Assembly: GCA_016721425.1 (NCBI GenBank)
Contig: JADKID010000009.1
Span: forward strand, 62,001-126,000
Direction of reading: 5' to 3'
Length of the DNA stretch: 64,000 nt
Source of the DNA: Bryobacterales bacterium
GTDB lineage: Bacteria; Acidobacteriota; Terriglobia; Bryobacterales; Bryobacteraceae
In this document: one piece after another, positions 9,401-18,377 of the stretch
How positions within the stretch are numbered: the first letter of the stretch is position 1
Layout: every line of letters begins with the position of its first letter
The notes under the pieces: model-generated
What the model saw: the letters and a program-made list of their open reading frames with translations, nothing else
What the model was told of the DNA's origin: nothing
Databases searched by the model: none
Position numbers and translations under genes: made by a program

Positions 9401-9432
9401 CGTTCAGCCTGTAACCCCTTGCAGGCTCAACG
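9401..9432 (+). terminator. Hairpin after isomerase gene, weak terminator candidate
   Basis: CGTTcAGCCTG (9401-9411) pairs with CAGGCTcAACG (9422-9432), 10 bp with one mismatch and a 10-nt loop, starting 5 nt after the stop codon. No T-run follows, so this could be a stabilising 3' stem rather than an intrinsic terminator. Confidence 0.35.
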
Positions 9433-9570
9433 CGATTAGCCACCAGCGTCAGGTGTGCAAGTGCGTCAAAGCAGACACGCGGGCCCGAATCTTAAACTCC
9501 CGACCTCCGGTGCGGATTCAGATTAAGACCTGTAAATGTAGCGAAATGAGCGGCTTGGCTCTCTTTAGCG

Positions 9571-9599
9571 TTGACTTTGAGTCACAGTCAGTTTACATT
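9571..9599 (+). promoter_or_regulatory. Sigma-70 type promoter for the CarD gene
   Basis: TTGACT at 9571-9576 and TACATT at 9594-9599 are separated by exactly 17 bp, 60 bp before the CarD start. This is one of the best vegetative promoter matches in the window. The long in-frame extension of the downstream gene runs through it, which argues that the extension is not translated. Confidence 0.55.
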
Positions 9600-9659
9600 T
9601 GGAGCTACCCAGATGTAGTCTCGGCTACAACTTTACGAAGGTGGCAGCGAGGTCCCTGC

Positions 9660-10169
9660 ATGACCTTTCAAGTCGGTGAGAAGGTTGTCTACCCGAACCA
9701 TGGAGTAGGCACGATCGAGAACATAAGCTCTCGGTCCTTCGGTACTCAGGCCGAGAAATTCTATTTACTTCGTCTCTCTTATAACAGTCTGACTGTGATG
9801 GTCCCCTTTTCCCATGTCGATCAGGTGGGTCTGCGCAAAGTCACGAAAAACGGAGAGATCACCAAGGTTCTGAACTATCTGGCGTGCGGCGAAAGCAAGG
9901 GCTGCCACGATTGGAAGGATCGGTTCAAAGAGAACTCGGCAAAGATGCAGAGCGGAAGCCTGCTGGAGATCGCTGAAGTTCTGAAGTGCCTGGCGAGACT
10001 ACAATCGGCCAAGCCGCTCTCGTTCCGAGAGAAGAAGATGCTGGACCGGGCGCGAGTCATGCTGGTGGCCGAGATGGCAACCAGTCGCGGACTGAAGGAC
10101 AAGGACGCGGTGGACATGCTGGGTAAGGCGCTGGCCAAATCCAGTTTGCGGTTCCCCGAGCCGTTGTAG
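9660..10169 (+). CDS. CarD-like transcriptional regulator
   Basis: 169 aa. The start at ATG 9660 gives MTFQVGEKVVYPNHGVGTIE, the canonical start of the CarD/CdnL/TRCF RNA-polymerase-interaction Tudor-like domain, with GAGG about 10 nt upstream. The N-terminal ~65 residues bind the RNA polymerase beta subunit in known CarD proteins. The C-terminal ~100 residues are helical, with FREKKMLDRARVMLVAEMA being characteristic. The likely role is stabilisation of the open complex at sigma-70 promoters, as for CdnL in myxobacteria and CarD in mycobacteria. Length matches the family. It is expressed as a single gene from the 9571 promoter; the dehydratase begins 19 bp later and may be read through. Confidence 0.93.
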   Translation: MTFQVGEKVVYPNHGVGTIENISSRSFGTQAEKFYLLRLSYNSLTVMVPFSHVDQVGLRKVTKNGEITKVLNYLACGESKGCHDWKDRFKENSAKMQSGSLLEIAEVLKCLARLQSAKPLSFREKKMLDRARVMLVAEMATSRGLKDKDAVDMLGKALAKSSLRFPEPL

Positions 10170-10188
10170 CGCAGGCGTCTTCCGTTTC

Positions 10189-11328
10189 ATGAAAATCACA
10201 GCGGTGGAGACGATCCGCCTGAAGCGCGGACTTACGGTCCATGCCGGCCCCATCGGCTGGCTTTGGGTGCGCATTCATACGGATGACGGGTTCATCGGCC
10301 TGGGGGAAACCTATCCCCATCCGGCTAGTGAGCAGGCCGTAATACTCGACCGTCTGGCCCCGAAGCTGATCGGCCGGGATCCTCTCGCCATAGAGAAGAT
10401 CTGGGCCGATTTATTTTTGGAGGTCAGCTACAGCGGCTGGGCGGGGGCGGAGATGCGGGCCATGAGCGCGATTGATCTAGCGCTGTGGGACATCTCGGGG
10501 CAGTCCTGCGGGCGTCCGATCTATCAGATGCTGGGCGGGCCTTGCCGCGACCGAATCCGGATCTACAACACTTGCTACGACCATCTGGATTTTCTGACGC
10601 AGCCGGTGGACCTGGCGCGCTCGCTGCTGGAGATGGGCGTGCGGGCGATGAAGATCTGGCCGTTTGACCCGATCGCCAAGGAGACGGGCGGCAACTACAT
10701 CACGGCGGCCCAGATGCGGCAGGGGTTGGCGGGGCTGGAGGCGATCCGGCGCGAGTTTGGCGACTCGATCGATGTAGCGATGGAGTTTCACGGGTACTGG
10801 TCTCTGCCTTGCGCGATGGAGATCGCTCGCGCGTTGGAGCCACTGGGGCCGATGTGGCTGGAAGAGATGCTGCCGCAGGACAACATGGCAGCGTACAAAG
10901 AACTGGCGAGTTCTACGCGGCTGCCACTGTGCCTGAGTGAGCGGCTGATGACGCACTGGCAGTATCGCGAGTTGTTGGAACTCCGCGCGGCGCGGATCGT
11001 GATGCCGGATCTGGCGTGGTGCGGCGGATTCACGACGGCGCGCAAGATCGCGGCGATGGCCGAGGCGCACTATCTGCCGGTGGCTCCGCACAACTGCGGC
11101 GGGCCGGTGCTGCACTGGGCGAGCGCGCATCTGGCGGCGGCGATTCCCAATCTTCGAATCCTGGAGACGGTGCGCCGGCACTACCTGGACGAGTACGACG
11201 GATTGATGGACGCTTCGTTGACGCCTGTGGATGGCTGGCTGCCGCTGCCACAGGGCACGGGGCTGGGAGCGCGATTGTCCGAGGAACGGATCCGGCAGGA
11301 CGATGTGGAGATCGTGACGATCCGATAG
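10189..11328 (+). CDS. Enolase-superfamily sugar-acid dehydratase (mandelate racemase/MLE type)
   Basis: 379 aa, full-length MR-type enolase superfamily enzyme. The N-terminal capping domain (1-125) includes GLGETYPHP. The barrel carries metal-ligand motifs in the order VAMEFHG, MWLEEM, LSERL and catalytic-His APHNCGGP, an arrangement very like galactonate dehydratase (DFHG, EEP, GER, APHNPLGP). The first ligand is Glu where galactonate dehydratase has Asp. A substrate-loop Lys lies in AMKIWPFDP. The likely role is cytoplasmic dehydration of an aldonic or uronic acid to a 2-keto-3-deoxy acid. It complements the sugar-acid-type MFS transporter 6 kb away. No cognate aldolase is in view. Exact substrate not assigned. 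Confidence 0.85.
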   Translation: MKITAVETIRLKRGLTVHAGPIGWLWVRIHTDDGFIGLGETYPHPASEQAVILDRLAPKLIGRDPLAIEKIWADLFLEVSYSGWAGAEMRAMSAIDLALWDISGQSCGRPIYQMLGGPCRDRIRIYNTCYDHLDFLTQPVDLARSLLEMGVRAMKIWPFDPIAKETGGNYITAAQMRQGLAGLEAIRREFGDSIDVAMEFHGYWSLPCAMEIARALEPLGPMWLEEMLPQDNMAAYKELASSTRLPLCLSERLMTHWQYRELLELRAARIVMPDLAWCGGFTTARKIAAMAEAHYLPVAPHNCGGPVLHWASAHLAAAIPNLRILETVRRHYLDEYDGLMDASLTPVDGWLPLPQGTGLGARLSEERIRQDDVEIVTIR

Positions 11329-11358
11329 GGCGAGGCTCCGGCAAGCGGATGCACTGCG

Positions 11359-12732
11359 TCAAGAGCGGGCTTTTCTCTCGGCTCGTTCCTGGCGCGCTTC
11401 CTGGCTGGCCTCCAGGGTGACGTCCTTGATACCGAACTGGAGCCCGAGTTTCTTGAGGAAGTCATCCGGCGGGGTGCCGCCGGCGAAGACCCAGACATAG
11501 TCGTTGGGGATTTCGCTGGTTTCGCCGTTGACGTCCAGCACCACCACATCTTCCCGGATTTCCACGGGCATGGAGTTGAAAACGACGTTCACTTTGCCCT
11601 TTTGAATGGACTCCTGGATGCGCAGAGCATTTCGTTCCTTGATGCGGGAGAAAGAGTCTTTACGGTAGGAAAGGGTCACGCGATTGCCGACCTGGCTACC
11701 GAGCCCCATGGCCGCCTCGATGGCGCTGTCGCCGCCGCCAACGATCAGGATGTTCTTCTTGATGTAATGATCTGCCTCGATGAGGCGATACATTACCTTG
11801 GGGAGTTCTTCGCCCTTTACACCGAGTTTTCTTGGGATTCCGGCGCGGCCGAGCGCCAGTACGACGGCGCGGGCGCGGTGCTGGCCTTTGGAGGTAGTGA
11901 CGGCGAACACGCCGTCTTCACCGCGCTGCACGTTTTCCACTGCCTCACCTGTGTTGACCCTGAAATCGGCCCGCTTCATGACGGTGTTCCAGAACTCGAG
12001 GAGGTTTTCCTTGGAGAGCTCGAGCTTACTGAATTTACCGTAGATGGGGAACTCGACGGGACTGGTCATGACGAGTTTCTGACGTGGATACTTGGCCACG
12101 GTGCCGCCGATGGTATCCCGCTCGATAGTGATGTAGGTGAGTTTGTTCTGAATGGCGCGCAACGATGCGCTGATGCCAGCCGGACCGGCACCGACGATGA
12201 GGACATCCACCACTCCGTCTTCGGCGCGCCGGGCGCCTAGCGACTCCAGTCGTTTGGTAATGGTGTCGATGCAATCGCGGCCCTGATTGACGGCGTTCTT
12301 GATGAGGGCCAGACCGCCGAGCTCGCCGATGATGAAGATATTCTCCTCGCTGGTCTCATGTTGGGGTGTGAGGTAGGGCATGGATGCGTCCATGCTGGGC
12401 TTTGCCAACACCAGCGTAATGGCGCCGACGGGGCAGGCGTCCTCACAGAGACCGTGCCCGATGCATTTGTAGCCGTTGATGATGACGGCCTTGCCTCCGA
12501 GCATCGCGAGCACGTCGCCCTCGGGGCAGACATAGGTGCAGATCTGGCAGCCAATGCAATCGGTCGTATCAATTTTGGGGTGCTGGGCCTTGGGGCCCTC
12601 GGAGTAGAGTTTGCCCTTTTCGGCTGCGCTGTTGGCTCGAGCTTCCCGCTTCTTGAGGCTGCGGAGGTAGAGCATCAGGGCGGGCAGGACGACGAGAGCC
12701 GTAATCAGGTACGTTAGAAGGGTTTCGGACAT
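11359..12732 (-). CDS. Ferredoxin-domain / FAD-NAD(P) disulfide-reductase-like fusion protein
   Basis: 457 aa. One N-terminal membrane helix (5-22) is followed by a 2[4Fe-4S]-type segment and then a thioredoxin-reductase-like flavoprotein (from about 170; VLIVGAGPAGISA for FAD, ILIVGGGDSAIEAA for NAD(P)H, VFAGGTPP near the end). Cluster 1 is the full CIGCQICTYVCP. Cluster 2 reads CIGHGLCEDACP, with His at the second ligand position. No CxxC redox disulfide is seen in the flavoprotein part, so it is unlikely to be a true thioredoxin reductase. It probably passes electrons between NAD(P)H and ferredoxin-type clusters at the membrane face; the partner is unknown. It is a single minus-strand gene, convergent with the dehydratase. 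Confidence 0.8.
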   Translation of the reverse strand: MSETLLTYLITALVVLPALMLYLRSLKKREARANSAAEKGKLYSEGPKAQHPKIDTTDCIGCQICTYVCPEGDVLAMLGGKAVIINGYKCIGHGLCEDACPVGAITLVLAKPSMDASMPYLTPQHETSEENIFIIGELGGLALIKNAVNQGRDCIDTITKRLESLGARRAEDGVVDVLIVGAGPAGISASLRAIQNKLTYITIERDTIGGTVAKYPRQKLVMTSPVEFPIYGKFSKLELSKENLLEFWNTVMKRADFRVNTGEAVENVQRGEDGVFAVTTSKGQHRARAVVLALGRAGIPRKLGVKGEELPKVMYRLIEADHYIKKNILIVGGGDSAIEAAMGLGSQVGNRVTLSYRKDSFSRIKERNALRIQESIQKGKVNVVFNSMPVEIREDVVVLDVNGETSEIPNDYVWVFAGGTPPDDFLKKLGLQFGIKDVTLEASQEARQERAERKARS

Positions 12733-12940
12733 TGCGGGACACAGACGTCCGGACGAGGACAGGATGCGTGGGCGGCATCGCCCCGCCGGTTGGGCGTCGC
12801 CTAGCCAGAATTATAGCGCGCCCGCCCTTGACGGCATGGCCACGGAGCGCGGGGGAGAAGCGCGTCCCAGGCAAAAAGCGTAGGCCGGCAGTACGATTCC
12901 ACTTGCAGATCAGTGCATTCCTGTGGAAGATAGGGACGCT

Positions 12941-13333
12941 ATGACCCTCCGGCCGGCTGACGTGTACTTTGCCAACACTGCTCTCCTGATGGGCCATCCA
13001 GTGGACTCAGGCATGCGGCGCGACTGGATCGAGTTCGGCCTGCCGGCCGGAGAACAGGCCTTTATCGTCTCGAACGTGGTGATGTTCCTGATCGTTCTGT
13101 TCGGCTACCACCAGTTGGTGGAGCGCTCGCCGTACGCGCCCGGGTTTTCGCTTTGTCTCGGCCTGACAGGCATCCTCACCTTCCTGCTGCACGGAATTGG
13201 CGTACAGATGGGCGTGCTCAACCGTTTCACGCTGGTGGCCGAAGCCCTGCTTTGGGCGATCCTGGCCGCGCCGGTGGTTCAGGCCTGGCTTGCGATGCGC
13301 GAACTGCGGGGCAAGGTGGAGGCGGTACGCTAG
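12941..13333 (+). CDS. Small integral membrane protein, unknown
   Basis: 130 aa from ATG 12941 (AGGG 5 nt upstream; a GTG at 12923 would add six residues). After about 40 polar residues there are three hydrophobic segments (VVMFLIVLFGYHQL, LCLGLTGILTFLLHGIGV, LVAEALLWAILAAPVVQAWL), so it is a probable three-helix inner-membrane protein. No family recognised. It is divergent from the ferredoxin-flavoprotein gene across about 200 bp, and another small unknown gene follows 62 bp later. The His in the second helix is the only conserved-looking polar membrane residue. Confidence 0.6.
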   Translation: MTLRPADVYFANTALLMGHPVDSGMRRDWIEFGLPAGEQAFIVSNVVMFLIVLFGYHQLVERSPYAPGFSLCLGLTGILTFLLHGIGVQMGVLNRFTLVAEALLWAILAAPVVQAWLAMRELRGKVEAVR

Positions 13334-13395
13334 TCCGCGGGATTTAGTTGTTCCTCGCACCGGAAGGGGCTGTCTTAGGCTTGAGGAGTCATCGA

Positions 13396-13791
13396 ATGTG
13401 GCGAAAGATGTGGGCGCTGCTGAGCACCACCCCGGCGCCGGGTAAAGAAGGCGCGAGGCCGCGACGGCGGGTGATGGAACTGACGGCGACACCTTGCGGG
13501 AAGGCAATATCGGCGACCGGGAAGGTGGAGACCTGTGAGGATTCCGGCTGGCAGTGCCTGTTGTTGGCCGTTCGCGCCGATGTGAGCGACGGTACGCCTT
13601 TGGCGGTTCTGCTGAATCACAAGCCGGCTGGATCGATTGTGGTTTCGAGCCAGGAGGCGGAGTTGGCGCTGGGGGTGACCGAACAGGAGACTCTGCCGTA
13701 TGGCCTGCCCGCGGTGAGCGGGGTCAGGACGGTAATGGTGGCGACAGCCGACGGAACCGCGGTACTGACTGGCGCATTTCCCGCCATCTAA
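13396..13791 (+). CDS. Small unknown protein
   Basis: 131 aa from ATG 13396, chosen because GAGGAG at 13383-13388 lies 7 nt upstream; a TTG at 13348 has no such site. No signal peptide or membrane helix. The first 25 residues are basic (MWRKMW, then RPRRR). The rest reads as alternating beta strands (QCLLLAVRADV, LAVLLNHKPAGSIVVSS, RTVMVATADGTAVLTGAF), suggesting a small beta-rich domain. Family unknown. It lies directly before the structured leader of the first zinc-ribbon gene. Confidence 0.55.
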   Translation: MWRKMWALLSTTPAPGKEGARPRRRVMELTATPCGKAISATGKVETCEDSGWQCLLLAVRADVSDGTPLAVLLNHKPAGSIVVSSQEAELALGVTEQETLPYGLPAVSGVRTVMVATADGTAVLTGAFPAI

Positions 13792-13960
13792 GGCTGCCGG
13801 CGGCACCGGACTGCGGTGGAGGCTGGCGGAATCAGGGCCGGGTGAAGCCCTGAGGCGGACGCCGCAAACCTTAGGGCCTTAGTCTCCGCCTAAGCGCACT
13901 TGCGTATAGTGGAGGCTGGCGCGATTGCCGATAAATCCTGTGGAAGGATACTGATTCGGG
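13792..13960 (+). promoter_or_regulatory. Structured leader of the first zinc-ribbon gene
   Basis: 169 bp with several signals. CAGGGC (13833-13838) pairs with GCCCTG (13847-13852). AGGCGGA (13853-13859) pairs with TCCGCCT (13885-13891), whose last bases overlap the CCTAAGCGCACT box. GTGGAGGCTGGCG occurs twice (13816-13828 and 13909-13921). GGAAGG lies about 10 nt before ATG 13961 as ribosome site. It does not match a riboswitch I recognise; a vague resemblance to a cobalamin core was rejected. Confidence 0.4.
13889..13900 (+). promoter_or_regulatory. Shared 12-bp box CCTAAGCGCACT, copy 1
   Basis: An identical 12-mer occurs at 22162-22173. Both copies begin exactly 72 bp before the ATG of a zinc-ribbon gene, while flanking sequence is not alignable. 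A protein-binding site, promoter element or processing site are all possible. AAGCGCACTT recurs at 14051-14060 inside the first gene. Confidence 0.55.
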
Positions 13961-16637
13961 ATGCGCTGCCTGCAGTGCGGCAAGAAGCTCGGCTTGCTGC
14001 GAAAGATCAAGAGCGGGGAGTTCTGCTCGTCAGAACACCACGATCTATACAAGCGCACTTCAGTTCGCCGAGAGAGTGGTCGCGCGGAACTGGCGCAGGA
14101 TGCTGGCGCCGGAGATCGGGCCGCTGGTGGAGGAGTGGAATGGGGCGTTGCCGGAAAGGGCGATCCCCTGGGGATCACCGATTCCCCCGTCCGGGGGGCC
14201 ATTGTCATGCATGGTGGAGCCGGCCCCGATGGGAAGGCCGGAAGTACGGAGGGTCCCGGCCCTGCGGCCGCAGTTTCGCCTCGGCGTACGGCTGCTGACT
14301 TCGGGCTGCGATCAGAGGCCGGGCCAACTCCGCCCAACAGGGCTGAGCAGGCTGACACTACCGCGACCGCGTCTGCGGGCCGGGCGAATCCGATCTGGCG
14401 GTTTGGAAAGCACGAACTGGTTGAAGCCGAAGCCAGTGGCACCCGAGCTGCCCTCACAAAACCGAACGCTAGGTGCGGAGTGCCTGGAGGATCGATTGCG
14501 GCAGGTGCTGCCGCTGACGGTGGACGCGATCCTACCGGCGGCGAGGAAGAGCAGCGCGAGGATGGCGCCGTGGCAGGGCTTGTTGGAGCCGATGGGAGTG
14601 GAAGTTGCGCCACCGCTGAGTACTTCGCTAAGGACGGCTACGGGCGTCGAGCCGCTGGGTGAGGGCGGACACTCCCGCGAACCCGAGGCGCGACTCTTTT
14701 ATGCCACCGAGCCGGCACAGTTGGCGAGCATGGAGCCAGTGGGCCTGCGGATGGCGCAAGTCGCCATGGCTCCGCCTTGCTCGACGACGGCGGCAGTGGC
14801 TGGAGTCCTGAATGAGAAACTACCGAGCCTGTTAGGCGCCGCCCCTGCGGCGCCATCGATGGTACGCGGGAAGGATTTGGAGGCGGTCCAAACCCACACC
14901 GTCAATGTCGCAAGGAGCGTTTGCCTCGCGGCGCAGCCGCTCACTCCAGAGGCCATCGAAACGGCGCCCAGTCTGCGGCACCAGCCCGTATCGAGAATGC
15001 TCTCTGATGAGGCGATGCAGCCAGTAGGCATAATCCCGGCCCGGAGTGCGCTGCACGAGCTGAGCATTGCCGTGTCTGCCGAGACGGAGCCGCCGCTGCC
15101 CACGTTGCCTGGACCCGGCGATCCGTGGAGAGACACGGCCGGAATGCAGAGTAGTTCGCTGATGCTGACGGTGGGCCAATCCCACGCCGAGGTAGGGCGG
15201 ATGGTCTGTCATTCACCCGCTGCGCCACCGTTGAGCAGCCTTGAGGCGGAGCTCCCCGCGCACGCCGAAGTTCACACGACTTTGCCGCGGATGCGGGAGG
15301 AGACACGCATGCGGGAGTTTGGGTCCCAGCCTGCCCTCGCGTGTACACCAGCGCCAACAAATTCGCGTCTACTCGCGATGAGCGCAGCCGCGGCGGCCAG
15401 CGGTCCGGCCATGCCGGAGTTCGTCGGCACGGCTGATCAGATGGAAGTGTGCGGCCCCGCAGCTGCGATCGCGGTGCCGGAGGGGAGTGCTGCGGCCACT
15501 GAAACGGTGGAGGCATCTGGCGAGGCGGTGCCGGCGGCGATTGAGCGGCAACTTCCGCTGGCGTTGGGTAGAGCCGTGGGCAGCATAGTGGCGGGCCACC
15601 GTACTCCCGTGGGTGGCTACGCGGCAGAATGGCAGGAGACGGTCGACCACACGCCGGCCGCGCCGACTGCGCGGCTCAAGACAGATCACGCCGATGGCTC
15701 TGGCTCGCGCCAGGGCCGGGGCTCTCAGACTGGCCCCCTCCGCCGCCCGCTGCTGCCGCCCATCGATCTACGCAGCCTGCCGGGGCGCAAGTTCTGGACG
15801 TATGCACCAGCGGATCTCAAATGGGTGGCGCTGGGACTGCCGCTCATTCTCGTATTCGTGGTCTACAGCTTCCGAGGCACTCAGCCGAAAACAGAGACAG
15901 GGCCGGTGGCCGCAGTCCAGCAAACGGCCTCAGAACCAGCCGGGGCAGCCCACGCAGAGGCAGTGCCCTCGGTGGCGGCGCCGGCGGCGGCATCAGGGTC
16001 CATTACTGGCTCGTTGAAGCAGGTGCTTGTGAATCGGGCAGCAGTCAACCTTCTGGATGACTTCCGGGGCGGTCTCGGCGCGTGGCAGGGCGGCGAGGGC
16101 TGGGCGAAATCCTGGCGTTACGGGCAGGCGACGTTTCTCGAACCGGGCAGTTTGGCGCTCTACAAGCCTTCATTGACGTTGCGGGACTACAGCCTGGAGT
16201 TTCTGGGCCAGATTCAAAGCCACAGCCTGAATTGGGTTTTCCGGGCAAAGGATCTAAAGAACTACTACGCGATCCGTCTGGTTGTAAAAGGGAATGGACC
16301 GATGCCGAATGCGCAGGTCATCCAGTATGCGGTAATCGACGGGAAAGAAGAACGGCCGAAGGTGATGCCGACTCCGTATCCGGTGCGGCCAGACACGATG
16401 TATCTGGTGCGAGTGGATGTGCAGGGCAGTGATTTCAACATCTACCTGCAGGGCCAGCCGCTGTACAGTTTTTCGGACGATCGCCTCCCGGAAGGCGGAG
16501 TCGGATTCTTCGGCCCGAAGGGCGACAAGAGCTATTTACGTTGGGTTCAGGTGAAGCACCAGTATGACTATATCGGGCGCCTGTGCGCTCTATTGGCTCC
16601 GTACCAGGTGCAGCCGGAGGCAGGCAAGACCGAGTAA
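13961..16637 (+). CDS. Zinc-ribbon / Pro-rich / TM / jelly-roll protein with apparent frameshift
   Basis: Reconstructed as one protein of about 890 aa. The first ~32 codons read MRCLQCGKKLGLLRK then GEFCSSEHHDLYK, a Cys2-CysHis zinc ribbon like that of the paralogue at 22234. The frame then ends in low-quality sequence, and the true frame continues one base over (ALQFAERVVARNW) to 16637. The span is one base longer than a multiple of three, so one extra base lies at about 14045-14075. After the ribbon come about 550 Pro/Ala/Glu-rich disordered residues, one membrane helix (VALGLPLILVFVVYSF, near 15825-15870) and a C-terminal ~200-residue beta jelly-roll like DUF1080/LamG (LLDDFRGGLGAW, VGFFGPKGDKSYLRW). 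Predicted topology: ribbon in the cytoplasm, jelly roll outside. Function unknown. Pairs with the TPR gene 41 bp downstream. The shift may be a sequencing error or real. Confidence 0.65.
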
Positions 16638-16678
16638 CGGCGGTCCAAGTTGAGTGGGATTAGGAGAGGGCAGATTAC

Positions 16679-18277
16679 ATGCGCGAAGGAAAACGGAACA
16701 ATCAAATGCCAACCACAATCAATGGAGGAACCGCGCTGGCCCGGGCGGTAGCTCTGCACCTGGAAGGTAAAGGGCGCGAGGCGCTGAAGGAACTGGAGCG
16801 GGCGGTGGAATCCGGCGATCCGGCACGAGAGGTGTATGCGGCCAAAGGCCACATCCAATTTGAGCTCGAACTCTTCGACGATTCGGTGAAGAGCTATGAG
16901 AGCCTGCTGACCGTCGATCCGGGCTCCACCTCGGCCTACTTCAATCTAGCGGTCTGCCAGGAGAAGTTGGGCCGGTGGAACGAAGCCGCGGCCAATTTCC
17001 AGCGGGCGCTAACGAGTGATCCGGGCCGCATGGACGCGAGGTTGGGGCTTGGCATCTGCCTGCTGCACACCCGCAATGCGGAAAAGGCGCTGGAGCACTT
17101 CGATGAGTGCCTGGGCAAGACGCCCACCGAGGAGACGCCGCTTTTCGGCAAGGCCGTCTCGCTGGAACTGTTGGGCCGCTACGACGAATCGCTGGAGCTC
17201 TACCGCCAGATCGTCGCTGCCAATCCCAACGCCGAAGAGCCCATGGCGAACATGGTTCACATTGGCATGCGCAAGAGCGACCAGGCTCTGGTGCGCGAGA
17301 CCAGCGAGAAGTTGCTGGCCCTGCGGCCGTTTTCGCAAGCCGCGCTGGAGGGTCTGGCGTGGTGCGCCTTCGCGGGCGAAGACTACGACGCCGCATCGAA
17401 GTACTGCGCCAAGCTCGTGGAACTGACGCCGGATCACTTCGAGCGGTGGTACAACCTGGGCGTTGCCAGTCAGAAGCTCAACAAGCTTGATCAGGCGGAG
17501 AAGGCATATTCCGAGGCCGGCCGCCTCAAGCCGGAACACGCCCAGACCTGGGCCAACCTCGGCGTTGTGCGGCAAAGCAACGGCAATCCCAAGGATGCCC
17601 GGGAAGCCTACGAGATGGCGCTCAAACTGAAGTCGGACGTACCGGAGGTACTCTCCAATCTGGCCGGCCTACTGGAGGAGCAGGGCCAGACGACGGAGGC
17701 CGAGGACATGTACGAGAAGCTGCTGAAGAAGAACCCCACGTGGGACGACGCCTGGTTCCGCTTGGGCTATCTCAAGCTCATGCGCAGCGACGCGCCGGGC
17801 GCTATCGCGGCGCTGGAGCGATGCCTCAGCCGCCGTCCGGAGTGGGTGGAGGCGCAAATCAACATTGGCCTCGCCTACAAGCAGACCGGCGAAACCGAGA
17901 AGGCAGCCCGAAGTTTCGAATGTGCGCTGGCGGCGAAAGCCGATAGCGTGGAAGCGTTGCGCGGCTTGGCCGCCCTGGCGATTGAAAAGCAGGATCAACA
18001 GCGCGCTCTGGACCTGCAGGGCAAACTGATCGACCTCGGCGAGCGCACACCTGAGCTCTTCTACAACACGGGTCTGCTGCTACAGAAGCAGGGGAACCTC
18101 GATGACGCGGTCTCGCTCTACCGCGAGGCGCTCGGCCTGCGCCCCAACTTCCCGGAGGCCTTGCTGAACCTCGGCCACGCTCTCAAGACCCAGGGCCGCG
18201 CCGAAGAGGCCCGCACCTGCTGGCGGCAAGCTTTGGAAATGAAGCCTGAACTGGCCCAGGGCTATTTCGGCGGTTGA
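16679..18277 (+). CDS. TPR-repeat protein of zinc-ribbon module 1
   Basis: 532 aa made almost wholly of tetratricopeptide repeats (about 14 helical pairs; typical units contain AYFNLAVCQEKLGRWNEAAANF, split here as AYFNLAVCQ and KLGRWNEAA, and ALLNLGHALKTQGRAEEA). No signal peptide or membrane helix, so a cytoplasmic scaffold is likely. AGGAGAGGG lies 9 nt before ATG 16679. It follows the zinc-ribbon gene closely, and a second zinc-ribbon/TPR pair exists at 22234-24704, so the TPR protein probably works with the membrane-bound ribbon protein. A strong intrinsic terminator follows. Confidence 0.85.
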   Translation: MREGKRNNQMPTTINGGTALARAVALHLEGKGREALKELERAVESGDPAREVYAAKGHIQFELELFDDSVKSYESLLTVDPGSTSAYFNLAVCQEKLGRWNEAAANFQRALTSDPGRMDARLGLGICLLHTRNAEKALEHFDECLGKTPTEETPLFGKAVSLELLGRYDESLELYRQIVAANPNAEEPMANMVHIGMRKSDQALVRETSEKLLALRPFSQAALEGLAWCAFAGEDYDAASKYCAKLVELTPDHFERWYNLGVASQKLNKLDQAEKAYSEAGRLKPEHAQTWANLGVVRQSNGNPKDAREAYEMALKLKSDVPEVLSNLAGLLEEQGQTTEAEDMYEKLLKKNPTWDDAWFRLGYLKLMRSDAPGAIAALERCLSRRPEWVEAQINIGLAYKQTGETEKAARSFECALAAKADSVEALRGLAALAIEKQDQQRALDLQGKLIDLGERTPELFYNTGLLLQKQGNLDDAVSLYREALGLRPNFPEALLNLGHALKTQGRAEEARTCWRQALEMKPELAQGYFGG

Positions 18278-18326
18278 CCGCCAGGACGATTACCTTCGTC
18301 AAGCGACGCTCGTCTCGAAAAGACAT

Positions 18327-18369
18327 GGGTAGCAGTGTGCCTCTCGCGAGGCGCCTGCTACCCTTTTTT
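18327..18369 (+). terminator. Intrinsic terminator after TPR gene
   Basis: GGGTAGCAG (18327-18335) pairs with CTGCTACCC (18355-18363), with an inner TGCCTC/GAGGCG stem and a TCGC loop, followed by six T residues (18364-18369). It ends the zinc-ribbon/TPR module and lies only 8 bp before the start of the kinase gene, so it separates the two units unless it acts as an attenuator for the second. Confidence 0.85.
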
Positions 18370-18377
18370 CATCGCCC

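Noticed and set aside
13830..13880. Cobalamin-riboswitch-like bases (GGAATC, GGTGAA, GCGGACGCCGC)
   Set aside because: The conserved CCGCCACTGT-type core is missing and the order of stems does not fit; the downstream gene has no cobalamin link.
13889..13905. Sigma-54 promoter reading of CGCACTTGC
   Set aside because: The GG and GC dinucleotides do not have the required 10-bp spacing, and copy 2 lacks TTGC.
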